Part shown: positions 33,493 through 45,085 of the stretch, one piece after another | How positions within the stretch are numbered: the first letter of the stretch is position 1 | Layout of the letters: every line of letters starts with the position of its first letter | From: Neurospora crassa OR74A | Lineage: Eukaryota > Ascomycota > Sordariomycetes > Sordariales > Sordariaceae | Reading direction: 5' to 3' | Length of the DNA: 64,000 nt | NCBI RefSeq assembly: GCF_000182925.2 | Contig: NC_026501.1 | Coordinates: 7,667,917 to 7,731,916, forward strand | Program-made: the position numbers and the translations under genes | Notes under the pieces: generated by a model | What the model saw: only the letters and a program-made list of their open reading frames with translations | What the model was told of the DNA's origin: nothing | Database searches by the model: none

Positions 33493-35628
33493 ATGGACAG
33501 TTCACATCAACCATCGGTCGACGAAAAACGAAGTGTGCGGGCCGGAGGACGTCCTGAAGACCGAGATGAGATCGTCGCCGCGGTCGAGAATGGAGTCGTG
33601 GTCAATGCTTCAGGTTATCGAGACCAGCTCGACCGACAATACAGTCTGTTGGGCTTGGCTGGCATTGCAATTACCATTGACAACGCCTGGATAGCTCTCG
33701 GGTCGTCTATCTCGGTGTCCATTCGTACGTACTGTCTCAAGCGGGCCCCCTCTTGCTGGCGCTTGTTCTGTTTAAAACATCAATGAGTGGTCACTAACAT
33801 CAGTAATGTTCGAAAGTTAACGGTGGTCCGCCTGGTCTTATTTTTGGTCTTATCGTCGCGGTTTTCTATTACAGCTTCATTGGGGCTGGACTGGCTGAGG
33901 TGAGTACAAGGAATCATCAGGTGTTGGACTGCGTGAATAGGGGCGTTAGAATGGGATGTCTAACAATGAATTTTCATATTGTAGCTTGCATCAGCTATTC
34001 CAACTGCTGGTGGTGTTTACCATTGGGCCACTATCGGTAAGTTTCCCCCCGTTTACATTCCCACACTTTCTGCTTAGATGCTAGAAAGGCAAGGTTAACA
34101 TCATTGCCAGCCGGCGGGCCCAAATATGGCCGGATTCTTGGTTTCTTCACCGGCTGGATCAACTTCTACGGATGGATGTTCGACCTAGCCGCCCTGATGC
34201 AGATCACGGCCAACATCTGCATCAGCATGTACTCTGTTTACCACCAGACCACTTACACCTACGAGCCATGGCAGGTATACATCACCTACCTGCTTGTCCT
34301 TTGGCTTTCCACGGCAGTTGTGATCTTTGCCAACCGAGTGATTCCGCACACCCAGAAAATCGGCATGTTCTTCGTCATCGTCGGCGGTATTATCACCATT
34401 ATTGTCATCTCAGCCATGCCCAAGCGTCACGCTAGTGATTACTTTGTCTGGAAATCTTTCACCGAGAATAACCTCACGGGCTGGCCGGGTGGTTTAGCAT
34501 TTTTGTTGGGGGTTTTGAACGGGGCGTTCACCGTGGGAACGCCAGATGCTATCACGCATATGGCTGAGGAGCTGCCACATCCGAAGAAGGACTTACCGAA
34601 GGCAATTGGGCTACAAATCGGCTTGGGCTTTCTCTGTACGTTCACGAGCCCCTTTTGCACTTGATGAGCTTACACTAACTCCTTCGTTAGACGCATTCTG
34701 CTTCGCCATCGCCCTTTGCTACGCCATCACCGATCTCGACGCCCTCCAAGGCGGCTTCAACACTTACCCGCTCGCCAATATCTACGCTCAAGCGACCGCC
34801 CACGCCGACGGGACTACGAACCACGGCGCTACCTTCGGTCTCTTGTTCATTATCTTGTGCTCCTCACTCCTCTGCTGTGTCGGTACGGTTCTAGCCAACT
34901 CACGCATCTACTGGGCTTTGGCCCGAGACAACGCCGTCCCTTTGTCCCCTCTCTTTTCCCGCGTCAATGAGACACTTAGCTGTCCTATCCCTGCCACTCT
35001 TTTCGTCGGTAAGTCTTTTACCTCTACGCTTCTCTCCTTTCTTCAACTAAAAACAGAAAACTGACAAAGTCCCCCTTCCGTGAAAAAAGCAACAATCGCA
35101 TCAGCCCTAGGCGCCATCCCCCTCGGCTCGCCTACCGCCTTCCTCAACCTAACCGGTTCCTTCATCATCCTCACCACCACCTCCTACGCCATCCCGTTTG
35201 CCGCCAACATTTTGACCCGGCGCCGATACCTGCCCTCCGCCCCCGGCTCTTTTCGGCTAGGCAAGTTCGGAACGCCCATCAACATTTTAGCGGTTCTCTT
35301 CATCGTGTTGTTCAACGCCCTCTTTTGCTTCCCCTACGATTATCCAACCACGACGGAATCGATGAACTATAATAGTGTCATTTTGGTTGGAGTGGTGGCA
35401 CTGACGGCGTTGTGGTGGGTGGTGCATGCGAGGAGGAATTATCCAGGGCCAAGAGTGATGGCGCTATATATCCATGGTGGTGATATCACTGGAGAGAGGG
35501 TACAAGTGAGTGAAGGGGTTGAGGCGCCTGGTAGTGGTTTGGAGCAGGAGGGATATGGAGGCGTGGGAGTGTTCAGGGAGAAGCCTCAGGAGAAGAAGAA
35601 GGGTAGTGATGGTGGGATACTTCCGTAG
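33493..35628 (+). CDS. APC-superfamily permease, choline/GABA/amino-acid type
   Basis: Plasma-membrane amino-acid/choline/polyamine transporter. Six exons: 33493-33724, 33817-33899, 33985-34036, 34111-34635, 34691-35008 and 35090-35628, total 582 aa; all junctions keep the family's reading. The N-terminus is hydrophilic (residues 1-50, a cytosolic tail), then about 12 membrane spans. Family motifs: LGLAGIAITIDNAWIALGSS (span 1), NGGPPGLIFGLIV across junction 1, GAGLAE-LASAIPTAGGVYHWAT across junction 2, KYGRILGFFTGWINFYGW, GTPDAITHMAEELPHPKKDLP and LANSRIYWALARDNAVP. These fit the fungal choline/GABA permease branch (Hnm1/Uga4-like), but the substrate cannot be read from sequence. The C-tail is glycine/lysine-rich. 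A tandem GATA site upstream suggests nitrogen control. Confidence 0.93.
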
Positions 35629-36160
35629 AGCAGTATTTAGGGGATTTCTATTGGGGGCTATCGTTTGAAACGGCGTCAGTCCTGGCTTTGGAGCTGCTGC
35701 TGTTAATTTGAACGGAAGAAATAGCTTGTTAGATGAAGTCATGTTAGAAGCCCACTCGCACCTGATCATGCGTCGAACACTTTATTCAAATGAAAACTAC
35801 GAGGGGAGCCAGTCGTATTAAGCGCATCTCATTTTCAACCTCTTTTCCCTTCGTCCTTATACAACCTGCCCTTCCACCCTAATTTCTATTTGTGACCCAT
35901 CAATCTTGATAACTCGCAGCAATAGTAGCACAAGGATGAGCGTTGACACTCTGAGCAAGAGAGTGAAGAACGGCGAATTTCATCACGTATTTGTTCTCGT
36001 CTTATATTGTGATGAAGATGTAGGTTTGAACCTGGTTTCCATGGATGTAGGTACCTCTAGGTAGTAAAAGCTGAACTAACTCGTTTTTTCTCCATATCGC
36101 CTGGCCCGGCCCCAGCTTTTTCAACTTGAACTCTGTGCAATCTCCTGCAAAAATATTGCT

Positions 36161-36179
36161 GTTGTTGTTGTTGTTGTTG
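36161..36179. repeat. (GTT)6 microsatellite
   Basis: Six perfect GTT units in the gene-poor region. Confidence 0.85.
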
Positions 36180-37026
36180 CGCAACTGACATGTCCCGTAT
36201 GTATTACCAAGACACCCCACTGAGCAATCAAGAAGGAACACTTCCCACAACAATAATAACCTCCCCAACCATCATCACCAAACGCCGCTGTGCTCCGAAA
36301 TACACTAACAAACTCCGCTTAAAATAGCAAACACTCCTCCCCGCGCCATCTACGCCTAGGCACATGCATAGTAGGTACATAGTTCTCTCTATGCGCCCAA
36401 TCTTGCATGATCCAAAACAGACTACGCCGCTACCCCTTTTGTTAGGTACCCTTGAGTCCTTGAGATCGATCGGAGGTAAGACGGAGAACCCGTCTATCTG
36501 TAACCTACCTACCTATGTACGTGAACCTACTACATATGTACTTGGCATATGTAACCTACCGAATGGTCAAAGACCTATACAATGTGTAGGTAATCTACAT
36601 GTGACCACTCAGCAGCAGAATCGAATGGTGATGATGATCGGTGGAATATGTGTGGAATGTTGTCCGACGCAAACGATCCGGGTACCTGAATGATGAATGC
36701 TACTTACAAGATCTTATAGTAAGTAACCTTACCACTTTTTATTACCTGATATCTCCATTTCTGGAATTAGCAGTATGTACAGATTTTGCACATTATCATC
36801 GTCGGTTTGTTACCTACCTACCTAGGTACCTAGACATGTACAATGCCCGTGTACGTAATGTCGGGTCCCGCCGGCCGGGTCTTGACTATCTAGGTGACTA
36901 GGTGACTAGGTACATACACACTACATGTACCTCCAACCCTTCTTTCTCTTGGTCTACATGACTGATTGATCACATCTATCTATCGAGGGAATCATCACCA
37001 TCATCGTTGTACAGCCAAAAGAAAAA

Positions 37027-37067
37027 GGAAAAAAAAAAAAAAAAACAAAGGGGAAAAAAAAAAAAAA
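37027..37067. repeat. A-rich low-complexity tract
   Basis: Two long A runs separated by CAAAGGGG; simple sequence. Confidence 0.8.
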
Positions 37068-37440
37068 GTCGCTTCAATATTCATTGGGCTAACTAAACAT
37101 TTACCAATTCTTGCTGACAAAACCTTCCAAGCCAGGCTCCGATGGATGATCACTATCACGGTTAGTTAAACTCGCACCCCGGCTCGACCCCCCTCCCCCG
37201 GCTCCCGACAGTCCGGAACCGAGCTTTCTTTGGATTGTTCGTCGGGTCTAGACTTCCATGTCACCGGTCTCGCAGCAATTGAACCTCAAGGGTTACATAC
37301 GTACTCAGCCAAGGGTACCTAGACACTACACTAGCAGTTAGGCACGGACCCGACCTCTAGACTAGGCTCCAATCATTCAGTCAGTTCAGTTCCAGTTCTC
37401 GGGTTACACAACATTTTATCGCGCCGTCTCCATGGTACAT

Positions 37441-37465
37441 AGTGTAGTGTAGTGTAGTGTAGTGT
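37441..37465. repeat. (AGTGT)5 tandem repeat
   Basis: Five perfect pentamer units. Confidence 0.85.
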
Positions 37466-37547
37466 ACATACATTAGAAGGTAGTAGTGGTACTTAGCGCC
37501 ACCAGCCCTCCCTTTTGCGGAATAGTCTCCTTCGATGGAAGGTTAAA

Positions 37548-37583
37548 GAAGGAAGGAAGGAAGGAAGGAAGGAAGGAAGGAAG
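37548..37583. repeat. (GAAG)9 microsatellite
   Basis: About nine GAAG/AAGG tetramer units, purine-only. Confidence 0.85.
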
Positions 37584-40500
37584 AGCGGCAGGCAAGCAGG
37601 TACTGGACGACATTGAACCGACAGGTGTTTTTTGTGTGGTTACCTACTCTGTAGTAGTGACGCTTGAGGTAGGTAAGGTACCTAGGTAAGTAGTACGTCT
37701 CACTGTGATGACCACTTGTTTGTTGTTTCTTCGCGTCACTTGGATAATAGACGGGTTACAACCTCTAGTATATATTTTTCGCACGACTAATATCATGCAT
37801 CCGTCCAAGTGACATTTTAAGGAAAGTACTGTCCCCAGTAGGAATGTCTAGTTATATTGCCGAGATCGTGATCAAAGAAAGTGGGAGTTGGAATTTACTG
37901 CTACCTCCCATTGAATGCGCCGCGGCTCGAGCTGGTCGGACCAGGAAACAGCCAGGGAATGGGAAAGGGGAAAAAAAAAAAAAAAGAGAGAGAAAGAGAC
38001 AGTACTCGAAACAAAGACCTCAAGACTTTGACATTCAGAGAAGCCAGGAAAAGAGGACTCTATATTTGAAAGCACAGCAAACGTATCTTGTATACAGGGA
38101 AACAGTGTTAGGTTTCGAAAAGTGGACGGTTGGCGGTGTCCAACGGTTGAGTGACCAGTCTTCTAGCTAGACCCAGGGCAGGGAAGATGCAATTGGCCGA
38201 ATCGATTCCTTTGTGCTTTAGTCGTAGAACCCTCGAGGTTCCTTTATTCTTCCATGTGGCTATTCCGACGGGTCGTCAGCGCCAGTATTAAACATCCCCC
38301 TTTGTTCTCGTCCGTAGCAAAAGTTTGACTTGTGACAACTTAATGACTCGAAAACTACAATCACTGCTCCACCCGCAATCTGAGGACTGAAGTCTCCATT
38401 TTCCCTTTGTGGTTGAAGTATGCGTTTTTGGTGTGTTGAGCGCTTGATTGTCCGAGTTTTGATGCGGCAATGGGCCTTGTAAGCATAGAAGATTGTGTTT
38501 CGTCTCTTTCGGTACACGTTGACCTGTGTGTGGCACGAAATTTTCGAGGTAAGGTAAGGAAATGTAAGTGATAGGTCAGATTTCGAACAGCCATTGAAAC
38601 AAGAACAAAACAGCAAAGGGACCATATAACCTCTCCAGCCGGATGGCATGGTTATTCTTTGTTGAAGAGCAGCCTCGCCCGACACGTATTGTCAATACTA
38701 AAGCATGCTGGCAAGGCATCTCGGAATCTGAACGGCCAAGTAAATAGGGAACCAAAAAGACATTGAGTGATGAGAGTAGCTGGTTCAAACCGGTGATGAC
38801 CCTGCGCTAAGTACGATAAGTCATTCCCGCTTGGTGACCAAGGAGTCAGGAGCTTAATCACATAAGTGAACACAGAACACGTCCATTGTAAAGACGAGTA
38901 TCCCTTTGTGTAATAGCCAAGCCTTGCGTCTCCGTATAAGGGGGTTTGTGGGTGGTATTCTGAAACGAGCGGGAGGAAACGTTCAAGGTCAAAGTGGCGT
39001 CTTGAAATTTACAGACAACTCATCTGTACCACACAGGGCCGAGGTAACTGGAGGTACCTATACCTCCTCGCTGTCGCAGCCCACCTTGCCGGAGCCATCC
39101 TGCAGGGCCTGAGTTGTCCGTCCCGACAGTCTGGTAGCCTATCCCCTTCGCCCCTGTGTCTCGCTTGCCACTAACTTACTGGACTGCGCATGATGGTACT
39201 TGTCTCCCACAAAACACTGGGAAGTGAGCCTGGCCGGGTACGCCGCTGCAGCCCGTACTCCGTTCCCAAAAAGGCTCAGTGTCCCAACACTCGCCATCGA
39301 CTGAACAGCAACATGCCCTAAGCCTGCAGTTTTCCCACAACGTCGGGACCCATCGATCAGTATCAACCCCATAGCGTCAAGCACGGGTCAGTCATGATGA
39401 AGTAGACAAGAAACTTAGCAAAGCCACGTCTGAGCGTTCAATACAGCTCATCAGTCAGGGAGGAATCTCCTGATGTTGTATACCGCCCAATTTTGAACCG
39501 ATCCATAACGCTCGCTGAGTTGGTCGCCTGGGCGTTGCCCAGTTTTCACATGAAGGCAGCGGTATCGAGTGCAAACTGCCTGTTTCTCGGTAGTAAATAT
39601 GTCGTCACAGATTGCCGTGCAAGGTGTTGACCGAAATATGGAACCGCGGAAATCAACAATCTCTCCAAGCTGGTACCTCGCATTGGTCCTGGAATTTACC
39701 CACTCGCTGTCAGCCTCTCAGATGGTGTACTGGCTAGCTTGGACCAACCAGACAGCGCGAGCTGTCCAAATCGGGCATCTCTGCAAGAACCAAGCTAGGT
39801 TAAATTGCTGTAATTTGGTCCCAAACGACTGGTGATCATGAAGTTAAGAGAGGGTAAGTGGATCCGACCTCCGGGTGCTGCGAGGGACTCTGACACACTC
39901 AGAACTGTCTAGCGGCGCCTCCTTGGCATTGACCAAAGCAGTAAAGTGATTCATCACTTCTCGGAAAGGTCCTGCCCACGCCCGAAAGGCAAAGAGCCAG
40001 GTGGTTTGGAACACTCGTGTCGAGGCGCCGGACGCGATGCACTCAAAGAAGGCTTGAAGATCTCTTGCGAGTCAACGGTTGGTGGGATCCGCAAAAAGGG
40101 GCCTCTGAAACCAAGTTGCCGCATCCGGAGCTGTAACTATGGACTGGGGAAAAAGCGGTCAACTCCAACTAGCTGCCGCATGTTCCCATCCCAACACTGA
40201 TGTCTGGGGGTGGAGACGTTTCTGTGAGCGAGGCTGAATCTGGTGACGCGATAGTTAAGCGGGCTGTGCGCGTATCCGTACGCTTGGGAGCTTGTCGGTT
40301 CCCAAGATCCTCCACCACGATGCTGAGAAGTGTTGAGATGAGCTATCAGCAAGGCTGGTGATATCTGTGACCGACGAGATCGGTGTTCATACTTCCACTT
40401 TGCCGAAACCGGTCGACGAAACGAATAATTTGTGCAGAATTTGCAACTCACCGGCAGATGGAACATGCCTGCAGTGTATAGAGCCATTTCAACCATGTAC

Positions 40501-42211
40501 CTGGACAGAACCCAGGTGCTACACTAGTGTGTGTACCTACGTCTTCATGGTTATCATAGTAGGTCTCCGCACAGGCGGACACGACAACGGCCTCGTCGGG
40601 ACAAGGGGATCCCCAAGGATCGCGATGCCTGTTTCTGAAACCACCACCAAGGATGTCTTGAATCTTTGTTGGCCTTGTCGGGGCCCATTCTGCGCCCTAG
40701 TCGCTCCAGTCGACTGCCAACTTCCACTTTTGCACCAATTCCAATGGAACGACCACTCCGGTCACCAGTGGAGTGACCCGACAGACTGGAAGCGAATCAC
40801 ACAAGGAGAGACTTCTCAGGGGTGCTGCGCTTGCGTGTGGTTCTTGTGGGTCCGAAAGGACGGTCTGGGGCCAATCGTATTCGGTTTGAGCCGTGGGTGA
40901 GCACTAACAAAGAACAGGTCACAAAGTAGCTGGTACTTGCCCTTCTTCTGTCTCGCTTCCATGTCCCCTGCCTGTCTGTACCCGTACCTTTCATGGCCTA
41001 AGTGAGATGAGAGCCTGACATGCCCCTGGGAGAGAGAGGTGTGCTGTTGAGAAAGACCTGGCATGCGGGGATCCCAAGCCATCTTACCAAACCTCATCAT
41101 GTGCAAACAGCATGGGCTGGAATCAGTCAGCGTTCGGACGTACCCTTTGCCAAAGTCCGCCCTGTCTTGCCTTTGTGCTCGCTTGGGTTCGGATGATTCA
41201 CATGTCAATCCCAGGACGATGGTCGCCCGCCTCTGTGCGAATGTCTTTGCAGGTCTCAACATGCTTGGAGTAGCCGAGGGCAAACGGACAGAAGCGAAAG
41301 TGATGAAACTCCGCTACGCGCGAGGGAGGTAATTCCCATCCAGTAGGAACCCCAATGAGCGGAGGGCAGGGAAACACCACTGAGACTGCGGCTTCGTTGT
41401 TGTGCAAGGGCACAAGTCACTGGCTGATCATGGGACTTGACGGTGACACGGTGCCCAAGACGACCGCTCTTCACCCGCCTGCCTGGTAGAATTTGGTCTG
41501 TAGGGATTAAGTATGGATCCACGAGTCGAAGAGTCCCCAGGACGGGGTTAAGGTGCGTGAGCTGGCTCAAATTCCTCAGGAAAACGAGGCGAAAAGGATG
41601 CGACGCTGCACGCTGGCGGCTGTCCCCTACCTATTTAGACAAGAGATCCGCTTCGTACTTCTTATTATAGCCGTGGCTGGTATGTGTATGCTCTTCAGAG
41701 TACGGTTATGGCGTCTTGTCCGTGCTTCTCCATATAGGTTCAGCTCAATCTGAGGGACCCGACAGTCTGGAACGGGCTTGCCTGAGTTGACTCCTTGCAA
41801 GGGCCCATGTACTGAATCTTTAGGTTAACGCCACCGCAAGCGGCACAACCACCTATCACCCAGGGTGATATTGCTCAAAGTTCGCTGCACCGTGGTGTAG
41901 CTCCACGCGGGTTTAGGGGCACAAGGGCGTCCCGTACGTATTTCTTTTTTGCGTTTTGTTAGCGCTTATCAATGTTCGCTGGCTTGCCAAACCAGATAGG
42001 TGAATTCTGATGATGATGATGATGCCGATGATAAACGATGATGGGTTGCTGATGTGGGAGACACAGCATGTTTTGCTGGAGAATGGAGCTGCTGGCCATG
42101 GTAATTGGAAAGTTGGGTCGCTCATGTCAGATTTCCCCAGCCACTGGGAACGCAAGTACCCTGTGTACTAAAGCAGAGGTCCTTCAGAATCGGTGGTTTT
42201 CGGGGCTTGAG

Positions 42212-42241
42212 GCGCTCGAAAGGCTCGAAGGACTCGAAGGA
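42212..42241. repeat. Short imperfect tandem (CTCGAAGGA-like)
   Basis: Three successive units close to CTCGAAAGG / CTCGAAGGA / CTCGAAGGA. Confidence 0.6.
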
Positions 42242-42782
42242 GTTGCGACATGCGGCACAGTCAGCAAAGCGGCGGGCGGATCCATGCCAGTGATGCAATG
42301 AGTCGGAATTCCAGACAGCACAGCGCTGTGAAGGGGAGAATGCGAACACCGAAGGGCTACTACGGATACCCGGCTGAACGGTCACTTGTCGAGACGGGAT
42401 AGGATACCTGGAGCTAGGATGGCGCCAATGAATCTTGGCGATCCGGATAGTCCACAGCGACACGCGACACGCGGATAAGAGGCCAGTCAGGTCGAGAGTC
42501 GCTCGCGGACTTGGTTGTGGGCGCGAGATTTTGTGGAACGTGGAGGACGCTATAGTTGCGGAAATTGGACGCCGTTGGTTGATCGAAATGAAAGCGTGGT
42601 TTCCTCTGCTACGCTGTGTAATTTCCATAGCCGAGGAATTGACTGATATGTAGTACTGGAGACGGGAGGTAGCCATCACCTCTAGCGGCACCGTCGTTCA
42701 AAGATGACGGGGTGACGCGAGGGGGAAAGTCGGGTAGGTAGGTAGAGGTAGGTATCTAGAAAAATGGAAAGAAGCGACCCAG

Positions 42783-42811
42783 TACCTACCTACCTACCTA
42801 CCTACCTACCC
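42783..42811. repeat. (TACC)7 tandem repeat
   Basis: Seven tetramer units; the longest pure form of the TACC motif scattered through the window's intergenic DNA. Confidence 0.85.
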
Positions 42812-43346
42812 AAGTCCATTGGAGTGCATCGTTTTTCTCCACCTGACGGCCGCCGCGAGTTCCTGTCGGTCATTGCCTGGCTGTAGTGTGAAGAAAGACC
42901 CATGACGCCTTCCCCTGGGCAACTGCCTTTGACGCGACATTTGAAGCGATGGACCAGGAAATTCATCCAATGCTGCTCGAATATCTTTTTGGCCTGTGCT
43001 CTCCTGCCTTCGGAGACGGAGCGACAATGGATCTGGCAATGGCACTGGCATCTCACTGGGCAGGCACCCCCCGCCCTCTTCCCCCCTTTTGTACACTACC
43101 GGCCCTGACGAGAGGGTGGACGGGAGCAGGGGCAAGGAGTCGAGCGGGAGCTAACGAATAGGGTGGGTAACAAAACACGTATCGTTGATACGCTACGTTA
43201 CCTTACCCGAGTCTTGCCGCTACAAGATCCCATAGGCACCGTTATTACATAGTACTATGGTGATATGGGTAAGTTTAACAGGTGGAGCAGGTACCGGCAG
43301 GGGGGTGACAGGGATGCTGGGATTTCTTGGCATGGCCATTCGTCTC

Positions 43347-44480
43347 TCAATACCAAAATAAACATCTTATTACTATACTAAATACTAATATTTGGTATGC
43401 ATCCCATTAGCATCAATGACAGCTTGGCACCTGGCTGGCATTGATGCTAAAAGCTCGCCTAAATAAGAATCCGGAAGCTCCTCCCAAGCTTCATTAACGT
43501 AGCGGTGGAGGCGCAAATAAGAAGGTGTTTTATCAAGCCTATATTTATCCTCAAGATAATCCTTCATCCAATTCTAGGTAGATTCTATAGGGTTGAGATC
43601 CGGAGAGAAAGGAGGCCATTTAATAATGGGAATACCTCTATCTCTAAATTCGTTAATAGTAGCAGCGGCGGCGTGGCTAGGGGCGTTATCTTATATTAGG
43701 GATAGGTCGATACCGATTTATTGTAAAGAACGGAGGTATTCGTCGATGATAGGAACGGTACGCTCTCTATAGGAAGTAGCATTGATACTACCCTATTCCT
43801 TTTCCTAAAAAAAGCCCGGCCCCTTTCTTCTTCTAGAAAAGCTGCCCTAAAACATCTATCCGGACTTCTTCCGGTGCTTCTCAACGATACAAGTAGGATC
43901 GAACTCTTCTCCTAGTCTCCGGGTAACGTATTACTTCCAATGGGGGCCCCCGGTTACCTAGGTTTCATCTGTCCAAAGGATAGATGCCTATTGCTAAGGA
44001 GTCCAATTTAAATAGTCTAATGCCTATTGAAGCCGGAGGCCCCGTGTCCGTTCGGAAATTGGTGGTTTTTTCCGGGCGGACCGTCTACGGAAACCGAGGC
44101 GATAGAGCGTATTTTTAATAGCCTAAGCTCCAAAGATAGCCCTAAAGAGAACCATTGATAGCTAGAGAAAACTTATTCTTCTAGTCTTTTTAGAGCTACA
44201 GACGAATTCAATAAGTTCTTACTCTTACGCTTCAATCAGTTTCCGCGGCCGGCCCGCTCGCGGAGTAATAGTAGCGCTCTCGGATCGACAAGTATAGCGA
44301 ATTTGGTCTTTAGAGTATTAGGGGAGCAATTAATAGATTTGGGTTTGGTTTATTTTAGTATCAAAATAAAGGGTTCTGATTCTAGCTCTATCTTTAAGGG
44401 TGAGGTGCTTCCTCCCGGTAATGCTTTTTGGGCGAGCTATAGTGTATTGATAAAAGAGTAGTGGATTTGGACGGTATTGA
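43347..44480 (-). mobile_element. RIP-mutated Tc1/mariner-type (D34E) DNA transposon relic
   Basis: Minus-strand remnant of a transposase gene. Recognisable segments in order: an N-terminal helix-turn-helix region near 44400-44260 (ending in GRPRKLIE-like sequence), WTDET with the first catalytic Asp at 43969-43967, DNAPSHAA with the second Asp at 43690-43688, and SPDLNPIE with the catalytic Glu at 43585-43583. The C-terminus is ASMPARCQAVIDANG before a terminal TAG at 43385. The spacing from Asp to Glu is exactly 34 residues and the three catalytic codons share one frame, so no indel separates them. Stops are TGG-to-TAG and CAA/CAG-to-TAA/TAG changes (e.g. W after TDET, Q in the LQ-IGID segment), the CpA-to-TpA pattern of RIP. 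Both ends carry TCAATACC as an inverted octamer (43347-43354; complement at 44473-44480), beyond which similarity fades, so these are probable degraded terminal repeats. The sequence is AT-rich against its surroundings. Inactive. Confidence 0.88.
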
Positions 44481-45064
44481 TGTTAAAAGACCAAATCGAA
44501 TGAACTTCGAAGTCCTTTTCTATAGAAATTTGGTGGCGAGTGACATGGTGGCGATATTGGTTGCATTATGGATAAACTAAAGCCTTCCATCCCTGTCGGT
44601 ACTTGACAGGGAGGTAAAACTTTTGCTCGCAACCGCAGTACACTAGTACAGTGCATCACTCGTACACGACATGCCATGTTAGCTAGTACCTAGATATGAT
44701 CAGCGAGCGAGCATCACACCACGACAGCTAATCACAGACGGGAAATGAGGGCGCTCAACCCAGAGTGCCGGGACCATCTCCAACCTAGGTATTCAAACAA
44801 TATGAAGTGCAGTGCCGGTGTCAGCTTCTGTCGTATTCCGTTTTCGGCGAGCAGGTGGAAACGACCTTGCTACTATAGGTACCTTCGTTGGAAGGGAGAG
44901 CAACAAAGAGGACTGGTTGAACAGTACATAGGTAGTGCACATATGCCTTCCGACTCGGACATCAAGTTAGGTACATGATCTTTCTCAATCCGAGGTAATT
45001 TCTTGGCCCGGGATGACCAGTTTCTTCTGCACTCTGATACACTCTGATGGGATGCACAGGGCAC

Positions 45065-45085
45065 CAGTCAGTCAGTCAGTCAGTC
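45065..45085. repeat. (CAGT)5 tandem repeat
   Basis: Five tetramer units. Confidence 0.85.

Larger units (their letters stand above)
35629..43346. other. Gene-poor region of simple repeats and CTAGG/TACC tracts
   Basis: About 7.7 kb without a gene I can support. It contains many microsatellites (listed separately), clusters of ACCTAGGT/TACCTACC at 36.05, 36.8-36.9, 37.3, 37.67 and 42.74-42.81 kb, and three copies of a CCCGACAGTCTGG-like word (37204, 39122, 41758). Frames of 120-180 codons at 38.3, 40.1-40.9 and 42.1 kb overlap frames on the other strand and show neither a domain nor splice-compatible extensions. A non-coding RNA cannot be excluded. Confidence 0.5.

Noticed and set aside
40358-40900. 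180-codon plus-strand frame with several Cys
   Set aside because: Cys spacing fits no zinc-finger family and composition resembles untranslated sequence.
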